From: Streptomyces tagetis
GTDB lineage: Bacteria > Actinomycetota > Actinomycetes > Streptomycetales > Streptomycetaceae
Reading direction: 5' to 3'
Length of the DNA: 64,000 nucleotides
NCBI RefSeq assembly: GCF_018069565.1
Contig: NZ_JAGPNL010000002.1
Location: 310,001 to 374,000, forward strand
This document shows, piece by piece, positions 27,531-37,900 of this stretch. The translations under genes were made by a program, and so were the position numbers. The notes beneath the pieces were generated by a model that saw only the letters and a program-made list of their open reading frames with translations, searched no databases and was not told where the DNA came from. How positions within the stretch are numbered: the stretch's first letter is position 1; each line of letters opens with the position of its first letter.

Positions 27531-28141
27531 TCCCGGCCATGACGGAATCGGGGAACAAGTCCGACTGGCGCGAACGCAAGAAGGCGGCCACCCGTCGCTC
27601 CATCCAGGGCCACGCGATGCGCCTCTTCCTGGAGAAGGGGTACGACGCGACGCGGGTGGAGGAGATCGCCGCCGCGGCCGGTGTCTCGATAATGACCTTC
27701 TTCCGGTACTTCCCCACGAAGGAACACGTCGCCGCCGAAGACGACTACGACTTCCTGATCGCCCGGCTCGTGGAGGACTCCGCCGACGGCGAGCCCCTGG
27801 TCGGCCGCATCCACCAGGCCCTGCGCGGCGGACTGGCCCAGATCTACGCCACCGACCGGCAGGCGCTGCTCGACCGGACCCGGCTCATCCTGACGACACC
27901 CGCGCTCCAGGGCAGGATGTGGCAGAACCAGGCCGTCACCCAACAGCACATCGTCCGCGCGCTCTCCGGGGAGACGGTGGACAAGGACGGCGAACTGCGC
28001 CTCAAAGTGCAGGTCGCGGCGAGTTTCGCCATCGCCACCGTGGCGATGCTGGAATGGGCCGCCGCGCCCGAGGAGGGTGAACTGCCCGACCGTATCGACA
28101 AGGCTTTCGCGGCCTTCGACGAGGGCGCGCGGAAAGGCTGA
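27527..28141 (+). CDS. TetR/AcrR-family repressor
   Basis: A 204-residue repressor. The HTH lies in about residues 20-65 (RSIQGHAMRLFLEKGYDATRVEEIAAAAGVS, then FFRYFPTKEHV), and the C-terminus is a ligand-binding helical domain. The ATG at 27527 overlaps the MFS stop codon by four bases (ATGA), supporting translational coupling; a second in-frame ATG at 27539 would give 200 residues. It most likely represses its own operon through the palindrome at 25940-25971, and a substrate of the exporter is the likely inducer. Confidence 0.87.
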   Translation: MIPAMTESGNKSDWRERKKAATRRSIQGHAMRLFLEKGYDATRVEEIAAAAGVSIMTFFRYFPTKEHVAAEDDYDFLIARLVEDSADGEPLVGRIHQALRGGLAQIYATDRQALLDRTRLILTTPALQGRMWQNQAVTQQHIVRALSGETVDKDGELRLKVQVAASFAIATVAMLEWAAAPEEGELPDRIDKAFAAFDEGARKG

Positions 28142-28288
28142 ATCCAGCCACTGTGCGCCGGCTCGGGAACCGGCGCGACAATGATGTCCGGAACAGGCCG
28201 GCTCGGAGCCCTGAGCGGGGGAAACGTTTTGGCCCCGGTCATCCTCTGTTGGTGAGGTAAAGGTCTGGTGCGCGATCACCGAAAAACC

Positions 28289-28318
28289 TTGAGAAGGGGC
28301 ATGTCCGTTCTGTAGGCT
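28289..28318 (+). promoter_or_regulatory. Candidate promoter of the PKS operon
   Basis: TTGAGA (28289-28294) and TAGGCT (28313-28318) with an 18-base spacer are close to the Streptomyces housekeeping promoter pattern. It is the best match I see before the PKS operon. Confidence 0.4.
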
Positions 28319-28526
28319 GCGTTCAGGTGAGGTCGCACATCGGGCCGAGCCTGGAAGGCGATCACGGGGGAAGGGGCCTTCAGGTGTTTGCGACGTAACT
28401 GGCCGATGTAGCCAGCAGTATCGGAGTTGTCCAGCTCGAACGGCGAGCGGGTTGACGGCACGGCTCACGGGCCGATCCGCGCACGATCATGGACCCCGTC
28501 TCTCGGGTGTGTCCGGCGTGCGACTC

Positions 28527-28540
28527 ATATGGCGCCATAT
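28527..28540. promoter_or_regulatory. 14-bp perfect palindrome, possible operator
   Basis: ATATGGCGCCATAT is symmetrical and unusually AT-rich at its ends for this region. It lies 85 bases before the start of the AT-AT-ER gene. Confidence 0.4.
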
Positions 28541-28624
28541 CGAGGACTGCGAAGTCCAGCCCTTTTCCGGTGGGCTTTTCCAGGGCAGCTCTTTCACGGC
28601 CGATCGAAGGCCGACGGGGGTCTT

Positions 28625-31600
28625 GTGTTGCCTGAAAGTCTTGTCTTCATGTTCTCCGGGCAGGGATCTCAGTATTACGGGATGGCTCGGGAATTATATC
28701 GCGCACACCCGGTTTTCGCGCGCACGATGCGGTCATTGGACACCGTCTTCGGCGATGCCGGATTACCGGGGGTACTGCGCGAGATCTACCGGGAGGACCG
28801 CACCGCGGCCGACCCCTTCGACACGTTGGCGTACACGCATCCGGCCATTCTCATGGTGGAGCTGGCCCTGGTCGAGACGCTTCGCGCGGAAGGGGTCCGG
28901 CCCGGCCACGTCCTGGGCGCGAGCCTGGGGGAGTTCGCCGCGGCGGCGGCGGCCGGCGTCCTGGACGTCGAGGACCTGGCGCGTTCCATCGCCGAGCAGG
29001 TCCGCCTGGTGGACCGTCACTGCCCGCCGGGCGGCATGATCGCCGTCCTCGACGACATCCGCGCCTACCGGACGCATGGCCGGAACGAGTCCCTGGACCA
29101 GCGGCTCAGTGGCGGTCTCGAACTCGCCGCGGTCAACTTCGACCAGCACTTCGTCCTCACCGGGGAGCCGGACCGGGTCGCCCGGCAGGAGGCCCGGCTG
29201 CGGGCGGACGGCCGGCTCTGCCAGCGGCTGCCGGTGACCTACGCCTTCCACTCGCGGCTCATGGACGTGGCGGCCGAGCCCTACCGCCGGGCCCTGTCCG
29301 GACTCCGGGTCCGCCCGCCCGCCGTGCCCTTCGTCTCCTGCGCCGCCGGGACCACCCTGGACGACCTCGGCGTCGACCACTTCTGGCGCATGGTCAGGGA
29401 ACCGATCGATTTCCGGAAGGCCGTCCTGCACCTGGAGGGCCAGGGCCGCGAACTGCTCTATCTGGACCTCGGGCCCTCCGCCACGATGGCGAATTTCGCC
29501 ACCCGGAACTTCGCGCCGGAATCCCGGTCGAAGGCTCTCGCACTGGTCGACCCGTTCGCCCGCGAAGGACAGAGCCTGGAGCGCCTGCGGGAGGTCGCCC
29601 GGCGCCCCCGACACCCAGCACCAGGAAAACCGGCACACCGTGGAGAGCGCATGAAGGCAATCATCTTTCCCGGCCAGGGTTCGCAGTCCCGCGGAATGGG
29701 CGCCGACCTGTTCCCACGCTTTCCGGAACTGGTCGCCGGTGCCGACGAGATACTGGGCTACTCGGTGGCCGAACTCTGCCGTGAGGACCCGGACCGCCGG
29801 CTCGACTCCACCGAATTCACCCAGCCCGCCCTGTACACCGTCTCCGCCCTCTCCTACCTGGACCGGGTCCGCGGGGGATGGCACGGCGCGCATTTCTTCG
29901 CCGGTCACAGTCTCGGCGAATACACCGCCCTCTTCGCCGCGGGCGCCTTCGACTTCCTTACCGGACTGCGTCTCGTCATGGAACGCGGCCGGCTGATGGG
30001 CAGGGTCCGCGACGGAGGCATGGCGGCCGTCATCGGACTCGACGAGGAAGAGATCCGTACCGTGCTCACGGAATCCGGCCTCACCGACGTCGACGTCGCC
30101 AACTACAACTCACCCGACCAACTGATCCTCTCCGGGGCGAAAGAGCGCGTCCACGGGGCTCGGGACGCCTTTCTGCGGGCCGGCGCCAGGAACTTCCTCC
30201 CGCTGAGGGTGAGCGGTGCCTTCCACTCCCGCTTCATGGAACCGGCCCGTGGGGAATTCGAGGAGTTCCTCGCCGGGACCGCCTTCGGCCCGCTGACCGT
30301 CCCCGTCATCGCCAACGTCACCGGGCGCGAGCACGTCCCGGACGGGCTGCGCCACGCGCTCGCCGAGCAACTGGTCCGGCCGGTCCGCTGGGAACAGGGC
30401 ATCCGCCACCTCCTGGAGCGGGGCGTCACCGACTTCCAGGAGACCGGGCCCGGCACCGTCCTCACCCGGCTCGTCGACCGCATCCGCCAGACCCCCGCCC
30501 CGCAGCCCCCGCCCGCCGCGACCACCACCGCGCGAGCCACCGGACCGACCCGCACGGGACCCGCCCACACCGGCACCGGCCGGGCGGATTCCGGCCAGCG
30601 CCCGGACGGCGGCACCCCGCAGGCGCGCGGCCTCGGCAGCGAGGCGTTCCGTACGGCCTACGGCACCCGGTACGCGTACGCGTGCGGCTCCATGTACCGG
30701 GGCATCGCCTCCGAGGACCTGGTCATCCGCGCCGCCCGCGCCGGGCTCCTCGCCTTCTTCGGCAGCGGCGGCCTGGAACGGGCCCGCATCGCCTCGGCCG
30801 TCGACCGCATCACCGCCGAACTCGGCCCCGGCGCCCCCTTCGGCGTGAACCTGGTCCACAACCCGACCCTGCCCGCCGTCGAGGACGACACCGTCGACCT
30901 GCTCCTCTCCCGGGGCATCCGCACCGTGGAGGCGTCGGCCTTCATGAAGGTCACCCGCGCGCTCGTCCACTACCGGCTGAGCGGACTGACCAAGGGACCC
31001 GACGGAGAGGTCCGCATCACCCACCGCCTCATCGCCAAGGTCTCCCGCCCGGAGGTCGCCGAGAGCTTCCTCAGCCCGCCACCGCAGCGACTGGTCGGCC
31101 TCCTCGAACAGGAGGGCCTGGTCACCGCCGAACAGGCGGCGCTCGCCACCCAGGTCCCCATGGCCGACGACCTCTGCGTCGAAGCGGACTCGGGCGGCCA
31201 CACCGACCGGGGCAACCTCCTCGTACTGCTCCCCGCCATGCAGCGCCTGCGCGACCGGATCACGGGCGGATTCAGTTACCCGGACCGGGTCAGGGTCGGC
31301 GCCGCCGGCGGCATCGGCACCCCCGAGGCAGCGGCGGCGGCCTTCCTGCTCGGCGCCGACTTCGTCCTCACCGGGTCGATCAACCAGTGCACCGTCGAGG
31401 CCGACATGAGCGACCTGGCCAAGGACATGCTCCAGCAGATCGACGTCCAGGACACCGACTACGCCCCGGCCGGCGACATGTTCGAACTCGGCGCCCAGGT
31501 CCAGGTGCTCAAACGCGGCGTGTTCTTCCCGGCGCGCGCCAGGAAACTCCACGAGCTGTACCGGCGCCACGCGTCGCTGGAGGAGATCGACCCCGAGACC

Positions 31601-31969
31601 CGCGCGCTGATAGAGCAGCGCTACTTCCGCAGGCCGCTGGCCGACGTGTGGCGGGAGACCCGGGAGTTCTTCGCGGAGCGGGACCCCGAGGAGGTCGAGA
31701 AGGCCGAGCGGAACCCCAAGCACCGGATGGCCCTGGTGTTCCGCTGGTACTTCGGGCACAGCCAGCGGGCCGCCATGGCGGGCTCGGCCGACAGCCGCGT
31801 CGACTTCCAGGTCCACTGCGGGCCCGCGCTCGGCGCCTTCAACCAATGGGTCAAGGGCACCAGGCTGGAGGACTGGCGCGCACGCCACGTCGACGAGATC
31901 GGCGTCCGCCTCATGGAGGCCACCGCCCGCCACCTGCACGACGCCCACGGGGCGGAGGCCCGCCGGTGA
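28625..31969 (+). CDS. Trans-acting AT-AT-ER: two acyltransferases fused to a PfaD-type enoylreductase
   Basis: A 1114-residue trans enzyme that serves the AT-less PKS modules downstream. AT1 (about 1-310) has FSGQGSQ, GASLGEF (Ser100) and AFHSRLM (His209). AT2 (about 345-640) has FPGQGSQ, GHSLGEY (Ser429) and GAFHSRF (His534). At the position of the malonyl-binding Arg, AT2 has ERGRLM but AT1 has EQVRLV, so AT2 is probably the malonyl-CoA loader and AT1 a PedC-like acyl hydrolase that clears stalled chains. The ER (about 665-1114) is the FMN-dependent PfaD type. The GTG at 28625 follows GACGGGGG; TTG at 28628 is an alternative. Leu24 and Leu47 are rare TTA codons. The stop overlaps the next start (GTGA). 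Confidence 0.88.
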   Translation: MLPESLVFMFSGQGSQYYGMARELYRAHPVFARTMRSLDTVFGDAGLPGVLREIYREDRTAADPFDTLAYTHPAILMVELALVETLRAEGVRPGHVLGASLGEFAAAAAAGVLDVEDLARSIAEQVRLVDRHCPPGGMIAVLDDIRAYRTHGRNESLDQRLSGGLELAAVNFDQHFVLTGEPDRVARQEARLRADGRLCQRLPVTYAFHSRLMDVAAEPYRRALSGLRVRPPAVPFVSCAAGTTLDDLGVDHFWRMVREPIDFRKAVLHLEGQGRELLYLDLGPSATMANFATRNFAPESRSKALALVDPFAREGQSLERLREVARRPRHPAPGKPAHRGERMKAIIFPGQGSQSRGMGADLFPRFPELVAGADEILGYSVAELCREDPDRRLDSTEFTQPALYTVSALSYLDRVRGGWHGAHFFAGHSLGEYTALFAAGAFDFLTGLRLVMERGRLMGRVRDGGMAAVIGLDEEEIRTVLTESGLTDVDVANYNSPDQLILSGAKERVHGARDAFLRAGARNFLPLRVSGAFHSRFMEPARGEFEEFLAGTAFGPLTVPVIANVTGREHVPDGLRHALAEQLVRPVRWEQGIRHLLERGVTDFQETGPGTVLTRLVDRIRQTPAPQPPPAATTTARATGPTRTGPAHTGTGRADSGQRPDGGTPQARGLGSEAFRTAYGTRYAYACGSMYRGIASEDLVIRAARAGLLAFFGSGGLERARIASAVDRITAELGPGAPFGVNLVHNPTLPAVEDDTVDLLLSRGIRTVEASAFMKVTRALVHYRLSGLTKGPDGEVRITHRLIAKVSRPEVAESFLSPPPQRLVGLLEQEGLVTAEQAALATQVPMADDLCVEADSGGHTDRGNLLVLLPAMQRLRDRITGGFSYPDRVRVGAAGGIGTPEAAAAAFLLGADFVLTGSINQCTVEADMSDLAKDMLQQIDVQDTDYAPAGDMFELGAQVQVLKRGVFFPARARKLHELYRRHASLEEIDPETRALIEQRYFRRPLADVWRETREFFAERDPEEVEKAERNPKHRMALVFRWYFGHSQRAAMAGSADSRVDFQVHCGPALGAFNQWVKGTRLEDWRARHVDEIGVRLMEATARHLHDAHGAEARR

Positions 31970-34900
31970 CCGCGACGGCCCGGCACCGCCGGGACACCGC
32001 GCGGGGCACCGCCGGCCGGATCGCCGTGGTCGGCATCGGCTGCCGGCTGCCCGGCGCGCGCGACCACCGCGCCTACTGGACCAACCTCGACACCGGCGTC
32101 TGCTCCGTCCGCGAGATCACCCCCGACCGCTGGGACACCGGCCGCCACTACTCGCCCGACCCCTCCCGCCCGGACACCGCCGTCAGCAAGTGGTGCGGCC
32201 TCCTGGACCGTCCGTACGCCTTCGACCACGCCTTCTTCCGGCTCTCCCCGCGCGACGCCGCGCTGATGGACCCCCAGCAGCGCCTGGTCCTGGAGGAGAC
32301 CTGGCACTGCGTCGAGGACGCCGGCATCCCGCTCCGCGACCTGAGCCGCGCCCGTACCGCCGTGTACGTCGGCGTGATGGCCCGCGACCACCTCCAGGAG
32401 ACGGCCCGGGACGGTGCCCCGGTGGAGAGCCACTCGGGGCTCGGCGGTTACGACTGCCTGCTCGCCAACCGCGTCTCCCACACCCTCGGCCTGCGCGGCG
32501 CCAGCGTCTCCGTCGACGCCGCCTGCGCCTCCTCGCTCGTCGCCGTCCACTCGGGGATGCGCGCCCTGCTCGACGGCGAGGCCGACTACGTCCTCGCCGG
32601 CGGTGTCAGCCTCAACCTGCACCCGTGGAAGTACCTCTCGTTCTCCAAGGCGCGGATGCTCAGCCCCGAGGGCCTGTGCAAGACCTTCTCCGACGACGCC
32701 GACGGCTACGTGCCCGGGGACGGCGTCGCCATGGTGCTGCTGCGCCCGCTGGAGGACGCCGTCCGGGACGGCAACCACGTCTACGGCGTCCTCGCGGGCA
32801 GCGCCGTCAACCACGTCGGCCGCGGCGGCACGATCACCGCCCCCAGCGCCGACGCCCAGCGGGAGGTCGTCTCGGCCGCGCTCGCCCGCGCCGGATGGGA
32901 GCCGCGCACGGTCACCTACGTGGAGGCGCACGGCACCGGCACCTCGCTCGGCGACCCGATCGAGGTCGAGGCGCTGCACCGCGTCTTCTCGCCCGCGTCG
33001 GCGCAGACCGCCTGGTGCCGCATCGGTTCGGTCAAGCCCAACATCGGGCACCTGGAGGCCGCCGCGGGCGTCGCCGGGCTGATCAAGGTCCTGATGATGA
33101 TGCGCGCCCGGACGGTGCCGCCGAGCCTCCACATCCGCGACCTGAACCCGCTGATCCGCTGGGCGGACAGCCCGTTCGAGGTGACCCGGCACAGCGTGCC
33201 GTGGCAGCCGCACCGGGAGGGGCAGCCGCTCCGCGCGGGGGTCAGCTCCTTCGGCATGGGCGGGGTCAACGCGCACGTGGTGGTGGAGGAATACGAGGAA
33301 TGTGAGGAACACGGGGAACACGGGGAATACGGGGAATACCGGGAGCCGACCGCGGTTTCCCCCGTGCCGTCGGGCCGTGGTCGCCGTCCGGCGCGCGGAC
33401 GCCACCCCTTCCTCCTCTCCGCCCGCAGCCCCCGCTCCCTGGGGCTGCTGCTCGCCCGCTGGCGCGAGGAGGCGGCGGCAGGCGGCTGGGCCGGGGAGCC
33501 GGCCGCCGACATCTGCCGTACCCTCGCGGCCGGCCGGGAGCACTTCCCGTACCGCTTCGGCGGGCTGGTCTCCGACACCGGGGACATCGCCGCCCTGCTG
33601 CGTTCGGCGCCCCCGTCACCCGCCGCCGTCGCCGGCCCCTGGCGCCTCGTCGTCGGGCCGCTCGCCGTGCCGCCCCGGCGCCGACTGGCCGGACTCCTCG
33701 CCTCCCCGCTCTACGCCGACGCCGTGGCCGGGCTGCGCGCCCACTCCCCGGCGAGCGCGGCGGGCCTGCGCGAGCTGCGCCGGGGCGGCGAGAGCCCGCA
33801 CCACGCCTTCCTCTTCACCTATCTGACGGTACGTGCGCTGCTGGACGCCGGTTTCGCGCCCGGCACGGTGACCGGGCAGGGTGCCGGGGTGTGGCCCGCG
33901 CTCGCGGCGGCCGGCGTGCTGGACGTCCAGGACGCCGCCGCGCTCGCCCGGGGGGACGAGCCCGGGGGCTCGGTGGCACCGCGGGCGCCGCGGATCGCGT
34001 TCGCGGAGCCGGTCACCGGCCGTCTCCTGTCCCCGTACCGGCTGGACGCCGACTACCTCACCGCGCTCCGGGAGGGGCTGCGCGCCGGTGCGGACGAGGT
34101 GGCGGCGCTGCACGGGCGGGCGGCGCGGCTCGCCGACGTCCAGCACACCTTCCGTGGCCATCTCCGGGAGTGGGACCGGCTGTTGGCGGAGCGCGGCGAG
34201 GGCGGCCCGCGACTGCCGGGGGACGGTGACGAGTGGCGCCGGTCGGCCGGTGACACCGCCGGACCGGCGGCCACCCTCCGGGCGCTGGCGGTGCAGAACG
34301 CGCTCGACCTGGTGCACCGGAAGTGGGGCATCGACCGGGAACGGGAGATCGGCAACGCCGAGGCGCGGGAGGTTCTGGACCTGCTCGCCCTCGACGTCCT
34401 GACCCGCGAGGACGCCATCGCCCTGGTCCTCGGGGACGGCACCGTGCCGGCCGAGGTGGCCGAGCGGGCCCATGAGCGGCTCGGGCGGATTCCGGGGGAG
34501 GGGGGCGGCTGTCCGCTGCTGCGGGCGCGTTCCGCGCCGTCCGCCGGGGTCGACGAGCTGAGGTCCTGGGCCGCCACCCCGGCGGCGGAGTCTCCGGCGG
34601 ACGCGGGGGAGGCCGTCCTCGCGGTCGGGGCCGTGGAGTCCGTCGCCGCGGAGGTCGTCGTCGACGGGCCCGAGACCCTGGCCGACTCGCTCGCCGGGCC
34701 GCTGCTGGAGCTGTGGCTGCGCGGCGTCGGCCTGGACTGGCGGCGCACCGGCACCGGGGCGCCGGGCCGCGTGCTCTCCCTGCCCACGACGGAGTTCGTA
34801 CGCGGCGAGCACCGCTTGCGGCGGGAGACGGGCGCGGCGGAGGCCGCGCCGGGGACGGGGGGCCGGGTACCGGGGGCGGAGGCCCGGGTGCCGGGGGTGC

Positions 34901-37900
34901 GGGCGCGGGTGCCCGGGTCGGACGGTGACCTTCCGGCACGGGGGGACGGCGTCGCGCTCCGGGAGCTGTCCCGGCGTCTGCGGGACGCGCCGCTGCCGGA
35001 GGGGCGGCCCCGCGTCGGCGGGCCCCTGCTGATCGTCGTACCGGAGCGGTGCCACGAGGAGGTACGGGAGGCCGTGCGGGAGGCGCTGCCCGGGGACCGG
35101 CCGCGCTGGGTCCTGCTCGGTGGGGCGTACGGACACGACGAGGACACCGGCGCCTGGACGGTGCGGGCCGCCGAGGAAGGGGACTGGCGGCGGCTCTTCA
35201 CCGCCCTGGAAGCGGAAGGCGAGGCGCCGTCCCGGATCATCCACCTGGTGGCGCCCCGGCCCGGCACGAGCGTCGGCGAACGGCTCACCGAGACGGTGTA
35301 CGGGGCCTTCCTGCTGGCGAAGGCCGCCGGGGCCGCCCGCGAGGACGGCCGGACCGAGGTCATCTGCCTCCGCCCCGCGGGCGCGGGCGCACCCGGGGCG
35401 GGGGAGCCGGAGACGGCGGCGCTCGGCGGGCTCGCCCGCGCTCTCCGCCGGGAGACCGCCCGGGTGCGGCTCCGCACGGTGACCGTGGACGGCGGACCGG
35501 CCGATCCGGACGTCTGGCGGTGCGCGGCGGCCGAGTGGGGCGGTGACGACGACACGGTCCATGTCGCGGGTGGTACGCGCCGGGTGGCGCGGTACGAGGA
35601 GGCCGAGGGCGCCCCGGCCGCGTACACCGGCGTCCGGCCGGGCGGGGTGTACCTGGTCAGCGGGGGCGCGGGCGGGCTCGGCCGGATCGTGGCCGGGCAC
35701 CTGCTGCGGACCGAGGGCGTCCGGGTGGCGCTGGTCGGGCGGTCCGAGCTGTCGGCGGAGCGGTCGGCGGCGCCGGCCGGGCTCCTCGGCGGGGACCATC
35801 CCCGGGCCGTCTACCTCCGCGCCGACGTGGCCGACGCCGAGCAGGCGGAAGCGGTGGTGGCCCGGGTGCGCGCACGGTGGGGGCGGATCGACGGGGTCCT
35901 CCACGCGGCGGGCGTGCTCCGTGACGGCCTGCTCGCCACCAAGGGCCTGGACGACGTCCGTTCGGTCTTCGCCTCCAAGGTCCTCGGCGCGGACCGTCTG
36001 GACCGGGCCACCCGTGACGACCCGCTGGACTTCTTCGTCCTGTTCTCCTCCGTGGTCGCCGTCTCCGGCAACACCGGGCAGACCGACTACGCCGCCGCCA
36101 ACGCCTACCTGGACGCCTACGCGGACCAGCGGGAGCGCCTGCGCGGCCAAGGGCTGTGCTCCGGCCGGACGGTGGCCGTCGGCTGGCCCCTGTGGGAGGG
36201 CGGCGGCATGACCGTCGCCGAGGGGAGCGGCGGCGTCTTCCGGCCGGAGCGCGGGGTGTTCCCGCTGCCGGCGCCCGAGGGGCTGGCCCTCCTCGACCGG
36301 GTCCTGGCGGGTCCCGCCGGGCACCGTGCCTTCGTCCACGCCACCGGCGAGGGCGCTGCCTGGCTGTCGTCCGGCGGGCGGGAGGACCCCGGGCCGGTAG
36401 CGCGGGAGCGCGCGGCCGACGCCGGTGCGGGAGAGCCGCTGGAGCGGGCCGTGCGGTATGCGACCGGTGTCCTCGCCGGCCTGCTGGGTGTCGCGCCGGA
36501 CCAGGTGGACGCGGACCTCGGTTTCGACGAGTACGGCATCGACTCGATCCGGGTCAGCCAGTTCAACGCGTGCGTGGAGCGGGACCTGGGGCCCGTTCCG
36601 CAGACCCTGCTCTTCGAGTGCCGCACCCTGGCGCAGGCCGCGGAGCGGATCGCCGCGCACCGGCCGGCGGAACTGGCCGCGTGGTGCGCCGATCAGGAGG
36701 GGACCGGGCGGGAAGACGCTTCCCGGTCCGGCGACGGGGGAACGGACACGGGGGTGAGGCCGGACGGTGCCGCCCCGGCCGTACGCCACGTCGTCACGGC
36801 GCGGGCGGAATCGGGCGCGCGGGCGGAGGGGGGAGCGGACCGCGAGGCCATCGCCGTCATCGGCATGTCCGGCCGCTACCCCATGGCCCCCGACCTGGAC
36901 GCCTTCTGGCGGAACCTCGCCGACGGACGGGACTGCGTCACCGGCATTCCGCCCGCCCGGCGTACGAGTTGGGGTCTTACGGCCACCGGGGAGCTGCCGA
37001 GGGAGAGCGGCATCGACTGCTCCTCGGGCGGCTTCCTCGACGGCGTCGACCGCTTCGACCCGCTGTTCTTCCACATCTCGCCGCGCGAGGCGGAGGCGAT
37101 GGACCCGCAGGAGCGGATCTTCCTGGAGGTCGCCTGGTCGGCCTTCGAGGACGCCGGGTACCCGCCCATGCGCCTCGGCGACCCCGACGACCCCGCGCAG
37201 CGCCGGGTCGGGGTGTTCGCGGGCGTCACCACGCAGACGTACCTGCTGTGGGGCCCCGAGCGGTGGAGCGCCGACGACCCGGTCATCCCCACCTCCACCC
37301 CGTGGTCCGTCGCCAACCGGATCTCCTACTGGCTCGACCTGCACGGTCCGAGCATGCCCGTCGACACCGCCTGCGCCTCCTCCCTGCACGCCGTCCACCT
37401 GGCCCGCGAGAGCCTGGCCCGGGGCGAGTGCGACATGGCCCTCGTCGGCGGCGTCAACCTCTACCTGCACCCCGCCAAGTACCGCTGGCTCTCCCAGATG
37501 GGGATGCTGTCGCGCACCGGACGCTGCCACGCCTTCGGGGAGGCCGCCGACGGGTTCGTGCCCGGCGAGGGCGCCGGCGCGCTGCTCCTCAAGCCGCTGC
37601 GCCGCGCCCTCGCGGACGGCGACCGCGTCCTCGGCCTGGTCCGGGGCACCTCCGTCAACCACGGGGGCCGCACCAGCGGTTTCACCGTGCCCAACCCGCG
37701 CGCCCAGGCCGAACTGGTCCGGGCCGCGCTGCGTGACGCCGGGGTGGCGCCCGAGTCGGTCGGGTACGTCGAGGCGCACGGCACCGGCACCGCGCTCGGC
37801 GACCCGATCGAGATCGCCGGACTCACCCAGGCATTCCGGGACGTGCCGGTCCCCGGCCGAGGGGAGGGCGACGGCTGCGCCCTCGGCTCGGTCAAGACCA

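Larger units (their letters stand above)
28142..28624. other. 483-base region upstream of the PKS operon
   Basis: No gene is seen; the frame upstream of 28625 is open but not protein-like. It contains a probable promoter (28289-28318) and a 14-bp palindrome (28527-28540), listed separately. The leader from that promoter to the start codon would be about 300 bases. Confidence 0.6.

Noticed and set aside
28427..28624. Possible earlier start of the AT-AT-ER gene
   Set aside because: AT proteins begin just before the FSGQGSQ motif; the extra 66 residues are not AT-like and no good ribosome site precedes them.
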